From Streptosporangium album (GTDB lineage: Bacteria > Actinomycetota > Actinomycetes > Streptosporangiales > Streptosporangiaceae), in contig NZ_JACHJU010000001.1 of NCBI RefSeq assembly GCF_014203795.1, positions 4,092,001 through 4,156,000 on the forward strand: 64,000 bases of DNA, in the 5' to 3' direction. Numbering within the stretch: position 1 is the stretch's first letter; every line of letters begins with the position of its first letter. The position numbers and the translations under genes are program-made. The notes under the pieces were generated by a model that worked only from the letters and a program-made list of their open reading frames with translations, had not been told where the DNA came from and did no database searches. Shown piece by piece: positions 21,018-30,083 of this stretch.

Positions 21018-21073
21018 GGCCGATCGTCACCATCACGTTCCGTCACAGGGCCATCCGTGCGGAGGAGGCCGTC

Positions 21074-22597
21074 ATCAGCACCTCGACCCCGGCCGTCGAA
21101 CTCGAGGGAATCACAAAACGATTCCCCGGCGTCGTGGCCAACCGCGACATCTCCCTATCTGTACAGCAGGGTCATGTGCATGCCGTCGTCGGCGAGAACG
21201 GCGCGGGCAAGTCCACCCTCATGAAGATCTTGTACGGCATGCAGCGCCCCGACGAGGGTGAGATCCGTGTCAACGGGACGGCCACAAGCTTCCGTTCCCC
21301 GGCGGACGCGATCGCGGTGGGCGTCGGCATGGTCCACCAGCACTTCATGCTGGCCGACAACCTGACCGTGCTGGAGAACGTGATCCTCGGCAGTGAACCC
21401 CGCAGCGGCGGGGTCGCGATCGACTTCGGCGCCGCCCGCAAGAAGATCAGGCAGATCTCCGAGTCCTACGGCCTCGGCGTCGATCCCGACGCCACGGTGG
21501 AGGACCTGGGTGTCGGCGCCCGGCAGCGGGTGGAGATCCTCAAGGTTCTCTACCGCGGTGCCCGGATCCTCATCCTCGACGAGCCGACCGCCGTGCTCGT
21601 GCCGCAGGAGGTCGACGAGCTCTTCGACAACCTGCGCGAACTGGTCCGTGAGGGCCTCACGATCATCTTCATCTCGCACAAGCTGGACGAGGTGCTCTCG
21701 GTCGCCGACGCCATCACCGTCATCCGGCGCGGCACCACCGTGGCCAGCGTGTCTCCCAAGGGCGTGACCGCCAGGCAGCTGGCCGAGCTCATGGTCGGCA
21801 GCGAACTGCCCAGCCCGGAGACCCGCGAGTCCACCGTCACCGACGTGGTCGCCCTGTCGGTGCGGAACCTGACCGTCCGCTCGGCGGATGACCGCCGTGT
21901 CGTGGACGGCGTCGACTTCGACATCCGCAAGGGCGAGGTGCTCGGCATCGCCGGCGTCGAGGGCAACGGCCAGGCCGAGCTCGTCGAGGCCATCATGGGC
22001 ATGCGCGACGCCGAAGGCGGGATCCGGCTCGGCGAGGAGGACATCTCCGCCTGGTCGACGCTACGCCGTCGCGAGGCCGGCATCGGCTACATCCCCGAGG
22101 ACCGGCACCGGCACGGTCTGCTGCTGGAGGCTCCGCTCTGGGAGAACCGGATCCTCGGTCACCAGACGCGGCGACCCAATGTCAAGGGTCCCTGGATCGA
22201 CCGCGCGGGCGCACGCAAGGACACCCAGCGCATCGTGGAGGAGTACGACGTCCGTACCCCGGGAATCGACGTGGACGCCGCCGCCCTGTCCGGCGGCAAC
22301 CAGCAGAAGCTGATCGTCGGTCGGGAGATGAGCGGCGAGCCGGTCTTCCTGATCGCGTCCCACCCGACCCGTGGTGTCGACGTCGGTGCCCAGGCCGCGA
22401 TCTGGGACCACCTGCGCGCCGCCCGTGCCGCAGGTCTGGCCGTACTGCTGATCTCAGCGGATCTGGACGAGCTCATCGGCCTGTCGGACACGCTGAAGGT
22501 GATTCTGCGCGGCCGTATCGTCGCGGACGTGGATCCGCGGACGGTGACGCCCGAGCAGCTCGGGTCTGCCATGACCGGTGCTGGAGAGGCGGCATGA
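21074..22597 (+). CDS. Nucleoside ABC importer ATPase, two nucleotide-binding domains
   Basis: About 507 residues. NBD1: VELEGITKRFPGVVANRDIS, Walker A GENGAGKST, MVHQHFMLADNLTV, degenerate signature VGARQRVEIL, Walker B ILILDEPTAVL. NBD2 lacks the Walker lysine (GVEGNGQAEL), as usual for RbsA/NupO-type proteins, and has signature LSGGNQQK. No ATG, GTG, TTG or CTG opens this frame far enough upstream: the first is GTG 21134, inside the conserved first strand. GGAGGAGG at 21061-21068 points to GTC 21071 or ATC 21074, hence the noncanonical start given here. Cytoplasmic energiser of the two permeases that follow. Confidence 0.85.
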   Translation: MSTSTPAVELEGITKRFPGVVANRDISLSVQQGHVHAVVGENGAGKSTLMKILYGMQRPDEGEIRVNGTATSFRSPADAIAVGVGMVHQHFMLADNLTVLENVILGSEPRSGGVAIDFGAARKKIRQISESYGLGVDPDATVEDLGVGARQRVEILKVLYRGARILILDEPTAVLVPQEVDELFDNLRELVREGLTIIFISHKLDEVLSVADAITVIRRGTTVASVSPKGVTARQLAELMVGSELPSPETRESTVTDVVALSVRNLTVRSADDRRVVDGVDFDIRKGEVLGIAGVEGNGQAELVEAIMGMRDAEGGIRLGEEDISAWSTLRRREAGIGYIPEDRHRHGLLLEAPLWENRILGHQTRRPNVKGPWIDRAGARKDTQRIVEEYDVRTPGIDVDAAALSGGNQQKLIVGREMSGEPVFLIASHPTRGVDVGAQAAIWDHLRAARAAGLAVLLISADLDELIGLSDTLKVILRGRIVADVDPRTVTPEQLGSAMTGAGEAA

Positions 22598-22673
22598 ACA
22601 TCTACGCAACGCAGGTGGCGAGTGCGTTCCGCGCACCTGCGGAAGGCACGCACAGGGCGGCCGGGGTGATCGC

Positions 22674-23825
22674 ATGAGCCCCGCGGAGTCGAGCTTCACC
22701 GACCGGTTGCTCGGCCGGGTCCGGCTCGGCGGCCTGCTGTCGCTCGCCGCGCCGATCCTCGCCATCGTCTTCGCCGGCCTGATCACCTCGATCGTCCTGC
22801 TGATCACAGGCGACCCGCCCCTGGAGACGCTGGGCATCATGGTCGACTACGGCGTGCAGCCGCGCTCGATCGTGCTGACCCTGAACTCCGCGACGACCTA
22901 CTACCTGTCCGCGCTCGCGGTGGCGATCGGGTTCAGGATGAACCTGTTCAACATCGGCGTCGACGGCCAGTACCGCCTCGCCGCGCTCACCGCGGCGGCC
23001 GTGGGCGGCGCGGTCGTCCTGCCCGCCCCGCTGCACATCGCCCTCATCATCTTCGTCGCCATGCTGGTCGGCGCGGGATGGGCGTCGATCGCGGGCCTGC
23101 TCAAAGTCAGGCGCGGCGTCAGCGAGGTCATCTCCACGATCATGCTGAACGCCATCGCCACCGCGCTCGGCTCCTGGCTCCTCAACAAGGACCGCCTCGC
23201 GGTCTCGGTCGCGGGCAGCAACAACATCGGCACCAAGCCGATCGGCCCGTCCGGCCAGGTGCCCGGCATGGCGATCATCCCCGGCACCGAGACCAAGGTG
23301 TTCGGCCTCGTCATCCTGGCGATCGTCATGGGGATCCTCTACCACGTGCTGCTCAACCGGACCCGCTTCGGCTTCGACCTGCGCGCCACCGGCCGATCCG
23401 AGTCGGCCGCGGTGGCCAGCGGCGTCAACGTCAAGAAGATGATCCTCGTCGCGATGATCCTGTCCGGCGCGGTGGCGGGCCTGGTCGGCATGCCCCAGCT
23501 GCTCGGCGCGTCCTACAGCTACAGCCTGGACTTCCCCACGGGACTGGGCTTCACCGGCATCGCGATCGCGCTGCTCGGCCGTAACAATCCGATCGGCATC
23601 GCCTTCGGCGCGTTGCTGTGGGCCTTCCTCGACACCTCGTCGGGCATCCTGCAGCTGCACGAGATCTCCCCGGAGATCGTCCAGATCATGCAGGGCACGA
23701 TCGTGCTCTCGGTGATCATCGCCTACGAGCTGGTCCACCGCTACCAGATCTCGGCCGGGCAGCGCCGGGTGAGCAAGGAACTGGCGAGCGGGACCCCCAC
23801 CCAGGCTGAAGGAGCGTCGGCATGA
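22674..23825 (+). CDS. Nucleoside ABC importer permease 1
   Basis: 383 residues from ATG 22674, with about ten hydrophobic segments. Signature of the BPD_transp_2 family: SALAVAIGFRMNLFNIGVDGQYRLAA (split), KVRRGVSEVISTIMLNAIA, LRATGRSESAAVASGVNVKK (the loop contacting the ATPase), and GFTGIAIALLGRNNPIGI. It starts 77 bases after the ATPase and its stop overlaps the next permease start by four bases (ATGA), so translation is coupled. Confidence 0.93.
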   Translation: MSPAESSFTDRLLGRVRLGGLLSLAAPILAIVFAGLITSIVLLITGDPPLETLGIMVDYGVQPRSIVLTLNSATTYYLSALAVAIGFRMNLFNIGVDGQYRLAALTAAAVGGAVVLPAPLHIALIIFVAMLVGAGWASIAGLLKVRRGVSEVISTIMLNAIATALGSWLLNKDRLAVSVAGSNNIGTKPIGPSGQVPGMAIIPGTETKVFGLVILAIVMGILYHVLLNRTRFGFDLRATGRSESAAVASGVNVKKMILVAMILSGAVAGLVGMPQLLGASYSYSLDFPTGLGFTGIAIALLGRNNPIGIAFGALLWAFLDTSSGILQLHEISPEIVQIMQGTIVLSVIIAYELVHRYQISAGQRRVSKELASGTPTQAEGASA

Positions 23826-25099
23826 GCGAGGGCGCCACGACCCTGGCGGAGGCTCCGCTGGAGGAGTCGAGAAAACCCGTCAAGTTCAAGCTCACCTGGC
23901 AGGTCCTCCTGCTCGCCCTCGGCGGGCTCATCCTCCTGCTGTCGTTCACCCGGGCCGTCACCGGCGCCGTCGACCTCACCTCGGCCGGAGCGATCAACGC
24001 GGCAGTCGCGCTGGCCGTGCCGATCGGCCTGGCCGGTCTCGGCGGTCTGTGGTCGGAGCGGGCCGGCGTGGTCAACATCGGCCTTGAGGGCATGATGATC
24101 CTGGGCACCTGGGCCGGTGCCTGGGGGGCGATCCACTTCGCCAACCCCTGGGCGGGCATCGTCGCCGGTGCGATCGGCGGGGCCCTCGGCGGCCTGCTGC
24201 ACGCGATCGCCACCGTGACGTTCGGGGTGGACCACATCATCTCCGGCGTCGCGATCAACATCCTGGGGCTGGGCGTCACCCAGTTCCTGTCCAAGGTGAC
24301 CTTCGCCGAGATGCCGGGCGGCGGTGACTCCCAGTCGCCTCCCGTTCCCAAGCCGGGCATCGTGAGCCTGCCGTGGGTCGGGGATCCGCTGGCCACGCTG
24401 GAGGCCAAGCAGTGGTTCCTGCTGTCCGACGTGGCAGGCATCCTGCGAGGGCTGACGACGAACGTCTCGCTCTTCACCCTCCTGGCGATCCTGCTGATCC
24501 CGCTGACGTTCTATGTGCTCTGGCGCACGGCGTTCGGCCTGCGGCTGCGCTCCTGCGGCGAGCGGCCGGTGGCGGCGGAGTCGCTGGGTGTCAACGTCTA
24601 CTACTACAAGTACGTCGCGGTGGTCGTCTCCGGCGCCCTCGCGGGTCTCGGTGGCGCGTTCCTGTCACTGGTGGCCTCCAGCGCCTACCGCGAGGGGCAG
24701 ACCGGCGGCCGCGGCTTCATCGGCCTCGCCGCCATGATCTTCGGTAACTGGCGTCCCGGCGGTCTGGCGGCCGGCGCGACGCTGTTCGGCTACACCGACG
24801 CGCTCCAGCTCCGCCGGGGCGGCGAGTCGGTGCACGCCCTGCTCCTGATGGTAGCGATCATGATCGCCGGTGTGGCGGTCTACCAGCTCGTCAGGCAGAA
24901 CCGCACCAGGGCGGCCTTGATCACCGGTGCCGCGGCGATCGTGGTGTTCGTCGTGTTCACCCTGACCGACACCATCCCGCCCCAGTTCACCTCCGTCACC
25001 CCGCACATCACCACCCTGCTGGTGCTGTCGCTGGCGGCCCAGCGGCTCCGGCCTCCGGCTGCCGACGGGGTGCCGTACCGCAGGGGGCAGGCGAAGTGA
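23822..25099 (+). CDS. Nucleoside ABC importer permease 2
   Basis: 425 residues, the second membrane subunit (YufQ/NupQ type). Seen: ALAVPIGLAGLGGLWSERAG, VVNIGLEGMMILGTWAGAW, FGVDHIISGVAINILGLGVT, LRSCGERPVAAESLGVNVYY (ATPase coupling loop) and GFIGLAAMIFGNWRPGG. Longer than permease 1 by extra helices at both ends, as in the family. Overlaps permease 1 by four bases. Confidence 0.93.
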   Translation: MSEGATTLAEAPLEESRKPVKFKLTWQVLLLALGGLILLLSFTRAVTGAVDLTSAGAINAAVALAVPIGLAGLGGLWSERAGVVNIGLEGMMILGTWAGAWGAIHFANPWAGIVAGAIGGALGGLLHAIATVTFGVDHIISGVAINILGLGVTQFLSKVTFAEMPGGGDSQSPPVPKPGIVSLPWVGDPLATLEAKQWFLLSDVAGILRGLTTNVSLFTLLAILLIPLTFYVLWRTAFGLRLRSCGERPVAAESLGVNVYYYKYVAVVVSGALAGLGGAFLSLVASSAYREGQTGGRGFIGLAAMIFGNWRPGGLAAGATLFGYTDALQLRRGGESVHALLLMVAIMIAGVAVYQLVRQNRTRAALITGAAAIVVFVVFTLTDTIPPQFTSVTPHITTLLVLSLAAQRLRPPAADGVPYRRGQAK

Positions 25100-25118
25100 C
25101 CACATCGAGCGAGACGAG

Positions 25119-25142
25119 GGGCACGCCGTCCGCGGCGTGCCC
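25119..25142 (+). terminator. Intergenic hairpin before cdd
   Basis: Perfect 10-bp stem GGGCACGCCG / CGGCGTGCCC with TCCG loop in the 61-base gap. No T run, so it may modulate or protect mRNA ends rather than terminate. Confidence 0.5.
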
Positions 25143-25160
25143 GCGAGCGGAGCAAGCCGG

Positions 25161-25556
25161 ATGACCATCGACTGGGCCGCGCTGAAGGCGGAGGCCGCAA
25201 CGGCAATGGCGAACGCCTACGCCCCCTACTCCAAGTTCCCCGTCGGCGCCGCCGCGCTGGTGGACGACGGCCGCATCGTGTCCGGCTGCAACGTGGAGAA
25301 CGCCTCCTACGGCATCGGGCTGTGCGCGGAGTGCGGGCTGGTGTCGGCGCTCCAGGCAACGGGGGGTGGCCGGCTGGTCGCGTTCACCTGCGTGGACGGG
25401 CACGAGGAACTGCTCATGCCGTGCGGGCGCTGCCGCCAGCTACTGTTCGAGTTCGGCGGCGCCGAGCTGCTGGTGGAGACCGTGGACGGCCCCAAGACGA
25501 TGGCGGAGATCCTGCCGTACGCCTTCGGGCCCGACAATCTGAGCCGGGGGGCCTAG
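25161..25556 (+). CDS. cdd: Cytidine deaminase
   Basis: 131 residues from ATG 25161. Converts cytidine and deoxycytidine to uridine and deoxyuridine. Zinc site: CAECG with the catalytic glutamate and MPCGRCRQ; NVENASYGIGLCAE and the N-terminal YAPYSKFPVGAA are typical of tetrameric Cdd. It lies between the nucleoside transporter and thymidine phosphorylase, so imported pyrimidine nucleosides flow directly into these two enzymes. Confidence 0.95.
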   Translation: MTIDWAALKAEAATAMANAYAPYSKFPVGAAALVDDGRIVSGCNVENASYGIGLCAECGLVSALQATGGGRLVAFTCVDGHEELLMPCGRCRQLLFEFGGAELLVETVDGPKTMAEILPYAFGPDNLSRGA

Positions 25557-25559
25557 AGC

Positions 25560-26840
25560 ATGGACGCGATCGACGTCATCGTCACCAAGCGGGACGGGCG
25601 GGAGCTGTCCGCCGAGCAGATCGACTGGGTGATCGACGCCTACACCAGAGGGGTCGTCGCCGATGAGCAGATGTCCTCTCTGGCGATGGCGATCCTGCTC
25701 AACGGCATGAACCGGCGGGAGATCGCCGGGTGGACCCAGGCCATGATCCGCTCCGGGGCCCGGATGGACTGGTCGGCGCTGCCCGGCCGTACCACCGACA
25801 AGCACTCCACCGGCGGCGTCGGAGACAAGATCACGCTGCCGCTGGCCCCGCTGGTCGCCGCGTGCGGCGGCTACGTGCCCCAGCTGTCGGGCCGGGGGCT
25901 CGGCCACACCGGCGGCACCCTGGACAAGCTGGAGTCCATCCGGGGCTGGCGGGCCTCCCTGTCCAACGGCGAGATGCTTGACGTGCTCGGCAAGGCCGGC
26001 GCGGTCATCTGCGCGGCGGGTGACGGGCTGGCCCCGGCCGACAAGAAGCTCTACGCGCTGCGCGACGTCACCGGCACCGTCGAGTCGATCCCGCTGATCG
26101 CCTCCTCGATCATGTCGAAGAAGATCGCCGAAGGCACCGGGGCGCTGGTGCTGGACGTCAAGGTCGGCTCGGGCGCCTTCATGAAGACCGTGGACCAGGC
26201 CCGCGAGCTGGCCACCACCATGGTCGAGCTGGGCACCGACGCCGGGGTCACCACCGTCGCGCTGCTCACCGCCATGGACCGGCCGCTCGGCCGGGCCGTG
26301 GGCAACGCCCTGGAGGTCGCCGAGTCCGTCGAGGTGCTCGCCGGCGGCGGTCCCGCCGATGTCGTCGAGCTGACCGTACGGCTGGCCCGTGAGATGCTTT
26401 CGGCCGCCGGCCTGTCCGGGGGCAAGGATCCCGAGCAGGCGCTGAAGGACGGTTCGGCGATGGACGCCTGGCGCCGGATGATCAGTGCCCAGGGCGGCGA
26501 CCCGGACGCGCTGCTGCCCAGGGCCGCCGAGACCCTGCAGATCACCGCGCCCTCTTCCGGCGTGCTGTCCCGGCTCGACGCGTACGGCGTGGGCCTGGCC
26601 GCCTGGCGGCTCGGCGCGGGCCGTGAGCGCAAGGAGGACCCGGTGTCCTTCGGCGCGGGCGTCACCCTGCACGCCAGGCCGGGCGACCTGGTCCGTGAGG
26701 GCCAGCCGCTGATGACCCTGCACGCCGACGAGACGTCCCGCTTCGAGCGCGCGCTCGGCGCGTTGGAGGGCGCCTACACCATCGGCGAGACCGCCGACCC
26801 CGACCTGCTCCCCCTCGTCATCGACCGCATCACCGCCTGA
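25560..26840 (+). CDS. deoA: Thymidine (pyrimidine-nucleoside) phosphorylase
   Basis: 426 residues starting three bases after the cdd stop. Splits thymidine, deoxyuridine or uridine with phosphate to base and (deoxy)ribose 1-phosphate. Motifs: MAILLNGMNRREIAGWT, STGGVGDKITLPLAPLVAA (phosphate binding), SGRGLGHTGGTLDKLESI, and VLDVKVGSGAFMKT. The C-terminal domain with GREDPVSFGAGVTLHARPGD-like sequence is complete. Last gene of the nucleoside operon. Confidence 0.95.
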   Translation: MDAIDVIVTKRDGRELSAEQIDWVIDAYTRGVVADEQMSSLAMAILLNGMNRREIAGWTQAMIRSGARMDWSALPGRTTDKHSTGGVGDKITLPLAPLVAACGGYVPQLSGRGLGHTGGTLDKLESIRGWRASLSNGEMLDVLGKAGAVICAAGDGLAPADKKLYALRDVTGTVESIPLIASSIMSKKIAEGTGALVLDVKVGSGAFMKTVDQARELATTMVELGTDAGVTTVALLTAMDRPLGRAVGNALEVAESVEVLAGGGPADVVELTVRLAREMLSAAGLSGGKDPEQALKDGSAMDAWRRMISAQGGDPDALLPRAAETLQITAPSSGVLSRLDAYGVGLAAWRLGAGRERKEDPVSFGAGVTLHARPGDLVREGQPLMTLHADETSRFERALGALEGAYTIGETADPDLLPLVIDRITA

Positions 26841-26852
26841 CCCTTTCCCTGT

Positions 26853-27110
26853 TCAGGGCCCGCCGGGCCCGCAAGTGTCTGGCGGGGGCGGCGCGTCCAC
26901 GGCGGAGTCCTGCCGGTCGACAGCGGCGCGTTCGCAGCCGGTTTCGCATTCCCGGTTCGACACGGACACGGCCGACGCGATCACCGGTGTGCTCTCCAGG
27001 GAGCTCGGCGCGGAAGCGGTCGCCTGGATCTTCGCCGGCGTCAGGTCCGGCTGTGCTCGCAGCGGGCCGTCGGTGGATGCGACACCGCCGGCCAGGGCGG
27101 AGGTGAGCAT
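26853..27110 (-). CDS. Possible small Cys-containing protein, unrecognised
   Basis: 85 codons from ATG 27110 with GGTGGAG eight bases upstream. The product is Ser/Ala/Thr-rich with CETGCE and a final PPPPDTCGPGG. I recognise no family, and coding bias is not clear, so this may be chance. It is the only candidate in the 470-base gap 26841-27310, which otherwise shows no gene. Confidence 0.25.
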   Translation of the reverse strand: MLTSALAGGVASTDGPLRAQPDLTPAKIQATASAPSSLESTPVIASAVSVSNRECETGCERAAVDRQDSAVDAPPPPDTCGPGGP

Positions 27111-27310
27111 CTGTCAATCTCCACCATCTGACAGCGTCGGCCCTTTTCCCAGCGGTACGGTCTCACCGTTTCTGCTGATCTCGCAGAGAGGTCGTTCGGC
27201 CGGCGGACGGTTCGGCGCGCGATCACCTCCCGGTGGGACGCGATCGTCGCCGTCCACCGGAACGCGAGAACGGTCCCAGCGGTGAGCGGGGTTGCCGCGG
27301 GTGGGGCGTG

Positions 27311-27721
27311 TCAGACCCGGGCCGGGGCGCAGGCCGGTTGGGCAGACGACTCGGGGCCGAAGACGTCGGTCAGCACGGCGCGATGGGTGGGCTGGGCCTC
27401 CGCGTGGCGTGCCCGGCCCTCGTCGGTGATCAGGACGAAGACGCCCCGCCGGTCGGACTCGCACATTCCCCGGCAGACCAGGCCTGATTTCTCCAGGCGG
27501 GCGATCAGTCGCGAGCAGGCGCTCTGGCTCAGGTGGACCGCGTCGGCCACCTCCTGGACGCGGTATTTCTTCTGGCCGCCCTCGACCATGCGCTCCAGAA
27601 CCTCGAATTCGCTCATGCCGAGCTCGTGTCTCTCGGAGAGCTCGCGCTCCAACACGCAGGCGGCCAGCGCGTGTTTGGCCAGCACATCTCGCCACGCGCG
27701 GACCACGTACTCCTCGCTCAT
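27311..27721 (-). CDS. MarR family transcriptional regulator
   Basis: 136 residues from ATG 27721 (ATG 27733 and ATG 27748 are in frame, but the last overlaps the operator). Winged helix with LGMSEFEVLERM, the recognition helix region YRVQEVADAVHLSQSACSRLIARLEKSGLV (in pieces), and the wing DRRGVFVLITDEGR. Divergent from an MFS exporter with a palindrome between, the usual form of a ligand-sensitive repressor of its own efflux pump. Confidence 0.92.
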   Translation of the reverse strand: MSEEYVVRAWRDVLAKHALAACVLERELSERHELGMSEFEVLERMVEGGQKKYRVQEVADAVHLSQSACSRLIARLEKSGLVCRGMCESDRRGVFVLITDEGRARHAEAQPTHRAVLTDVFGPESSAQPACAPARV

Positions 27722-27746
27722 GCCGCGGATCATAGCATGCGCGAAC

Positions 27747-27783
27747 ATCTAATGCACAAGAATTAAATTCGCTTGCATTAGAT
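27747..27783. promoter_or_regulatory. MarR operator palindrome
   Basis: Perfect 10-bp arms ATCTAATGCA and TGCATTAGAT separated by 17 AT-rich bases, in the MarR-MFS divergent gap. A further partial repeat GATGCATCTGCATG follows. Likely controls both genes. Confidence 0.8.
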
Positions 27784-27808
27784 GCATCTGCATGTATTGT
27801 TGGCCGAC

Positions 27809-29230
27809 ATGAATCCCTCCCACGACGGGCGCTGGGATGCGCGCCTCTGGGCCGCGCTCACGGTGCTCTGCGCTGTCGTTTTCCTCGACGCACTCGATGT
27901 CTCGATGGTGGGCGTCGCCCTGCCTTCCATCCAGGCCGACCTCGGCCTGTCCACGTCCTCCCTGCAGTGGGTGGTCAGTGGTTACGTGCTCGGATACGGC
28001 GGCCTGCTCCTGCTCGGCGGGCGCACCGCCGACCTGCTCGGGCGGCGCAGGGTCTTCCTGGTCGCGCTGGCACTCTTCGCCGTGGCCTCCCTGCTGGGCG
28101 GGCTGGTCAACGACGGCACGCTGTTGATCGTCGCCCGGTTCATCAAGGGGATCAGCGCCGCCTTCACCGCCCCCGCCGCACTGTCCATCATCACCACGAC
28201 CTTCGCCGAGGGCCCGGCCCGCAACAGGGCTCTCAGCATCTTCACCGCCTCCGGCGCCAGCGGCTTCTCCCTGGGCCTGGTCATCTCCGGCTTCCTGACC
28301 GAACTCGGCTGGCGCTGGACCTTCCTGATGCCGGTCCCCGTCGCGATCATCGCGCTGGTGGCGGCCCTCAAGTTCCTGCCCAAGAACCACGAGGACAGGG
28401 CCGAAGGGGGCCATGACCTCATCGGTGCGGCGACCATCACCGCCTCGATGCTGCTGCTGGTCTTCGGCGTGGTGGAGGCACCCTCGGCCGGTTGGGGATC
28501 GGTCCGCACCATCGCGACCCTGGGGGCCGCCGCGGTCATGCTGGGGGTGTTCGTACTGACCGAACTGAAGGTCAAGCACCCGCTGGTACGGCTCGGCATC
28601 CTGCGGTCGGGACCGATCGTCCGGGCCAACCTCGGCCTGGTGATCCTGTTCGGCTCCTATGTCGGCTTCCAGTTCGTGGCCATGCAGTACTTCCAGAACT
28701 TCCTGCACTGGTCGGCCCTGGAGACCGCGATGGCGTTCCTGCCCGCCGGGCTTCTCGTGGCCGTGACGTCCACCAAGATGGGCAACCTGGCCGACCGGTT
28801 CGGCACCGCCAAGCTCATCGTGATCGGCGCGGCCGCGCTGACCGCCGGCTATGCCTTCTTCCTGCAGGTGGACGGTCATCCCAGCCTGGCCGCGCTCATC
28901 ATCCCCGGCATGGTCCTGCTGGGCATCGCCTTCGCCCTGTCCTTCCCCTCGCTGAACATCCAGGCCACCAACGGTGTCGCGGACGACGAGCAGGGACTTG
29001 CCTCCGGGCTGCTCAACACCTCCGGGCAGGTCGGCGGCGCGGTGATGCTCGCCATCGTGACGGCGGTGCTCACCTCCAACACGAGCGCCGACCCGATCGA
29101 CGGCTTCCGTGCCGCGATCACGGTCTCCGCGATCCTCGGAGCGGTCGGCCTGGTGATCGCCCTCACCGGTCTCCGCCGCCCTCGTACGGCTCTCGCCGTC
29201 GAGGACGAGAGGGTCCTCGAAACCGTCTGA
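27809..29230 (+). CDS. MFS drug exporter, DHA2 family
   Basis: 473 residues from ATG 27809 (ATG 27782 overlaps the operator). About 14 membrane helices; LDALDVSMVGVALPSIQADL in TM1, GGRTADLLGRRRVF (motif A), ARFIKGISAAFTAPAALSII, and SGASGFSLGLVISGFLTELGWRWTF (pieces) around motif C. Expected proton-driven drug or small-metabolite efflux. No ribosome site is evident, so a leaderless mRNA is possible. Regulated by the divergent MarR gene. Confidence 0.92.
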   Translation: MNPSHDGRWDARLWAALTVLCAVVFLDALDVSMVGVALPSIQADLGLSTSSLQWVVSGYVLGYGGLLLLGGRTADLLGRRRVFLVALALFAVASLLGGLVNDGTLLIVARFIKGISAAFTAPAALSIITTTFAEGPARNRALSIFTASGASGFSLGLVISGFLTELGWRWTFLMPVPVAIIALVAALKFLPKNHEDRAEGGHDLIGAATITASMLLLVFGVVEAPSAGWGSVRTIATLGAAAVMLGVFVLTELKVKHPLVRLGILRSGPIVRANLGLVILFGSYVGFQFVAMQYFQNFLHWSALETAMAFLPAGLLVAVTSTKMGNLADRFGTAKLIVIGAAALTAGYAFFLQVDGHPSLAALIIPGMVLLGIAFALSFPSLNIQATNGVADDEQGLASGLLNTSGQVGGAVMLAIVTAVLTSNTSADPIDGFRAAITVSAILGAVGLVIALTGLRRPRTALAVEDERVLETV

Positions 29231-29247
29231 GAAGCCTTCCGAGACCG

Positions 29248-29291
29248 CTCGCGTGCCGTACGGAAAAGACGTCCTGCGTACGGCACGCGAG
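29248..29291 (+). terminator. MFS gene terminator
   Basis: Perfect 15-bp stem CTCGCGTGCCGTACG / CGTACGGCACGCGAG, 14-base loop. It shares the CCGTAC/GTACGG core with hairpins at 38303 and 39072. Confidence 0.75.
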
Positions 29292-29459
29292 CCGGCCGCC
29301 GCCGGGGACGGGGGTCCCGGCGGCGGTTTCGCCGTTCATCTGAGGGATCGGTCTCCGACTTCCGGCTTGACGCCCTGTCATGATCTGGACGCAGCGGATC
29401 TCACCCACGGGGTGAACCACTCCCGGGTCCGGGGCATCTAACGAGCCAGGAGGCACACT

Positions 29460-30062
29460 ATGAAGCGCACTCGCGTCGCCCTCGCCCTCATCCCCCTCGC
29501 CCTGTTCGCCGCCGGATGCGGCGGATCCACCGCATCGCCTGACGCCTCGTCCGCGTCCGCGTCCGGCGTCACGGCCGCGCCGAGTCCGCCGATCTCCTCA
29601 CCCTCCGCCACCTCCGCGGCCGGCCCGAAGCCTCCGACCAGCACCAAGGAGGTCGAGGTCAAACGGGCCGTCGACAGGCCGCCGACCGTCACCGGGGCCC
29701 GTTTCGCCGAGCACGACGGGTTCGACCGGGTGGTGATCGACCTGAAGGGGGATCTGCCGGGATACAGCGTGCGATGGGTCTCCGAACTGGTCCAGGACGG
29801 ATCGGGAGACCCGATCGACGCCAAGGGAGGGACCTACCTCCAGGTGTCGATGAACCCCGCCGTCGCGCACAGTGATTCGGGCAGTCCCACCTGGGTGGGC
29901 GGGCCGATCTTCCAGGCCGAACTGGGCAACGTGCAGAACGTCGTCAAGACCGGTGACTTCGAGGCCGTGGTGGGCGTGGGCATCGTCCTCGACCACAAGG
30001 CGGCGTTCCGGGTGACGGAGCAGAAGGCCCCGAACCGGCTGATCATCGACGTCGCCCACTGA
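29460..30062 (+). CDS. AMIN-like domain lipoprotein
   Basis: 200 residues. A lipoprotein signal peptide (VALALIPLALFAAGC, Cys at about 20) is followed by a 50-residue Ser/Ala/Pro linker and a 120-residue domain: VTGARFAEHDGFDRVVIDLKGD, YSVRWVSELVQDGSG, GGTYLQVSMNPA, and final NRLIIDVAH, the pattern of AMIN-like domains. Attached outside the membrane; possible peptidoglycan or polysaccharide binding by family, not shown here. The next gene is 21 bases downstream. Confidence 0.8.
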   Translation: MKRTRVALALIPLALFAAGCGGSTASPDASSASASGVTAAPSPPISSPSATSAAGPKPPTSTKEVEVKRAVDRPPTVTGARFAEHDGFDRVVIDLKGDLPGYSVRWVSELVQDGSGDPIDAKGGTYLQVSMNPAVAHSDSGSPTWVGGPIFQAELGNVQNVVKTGDFEAVVGVGIVLDHKAAFRVTEQKAPNRLIIDVAH

Positions 30063-30083
30063 AACCAGTGACAAACTGGCCTT

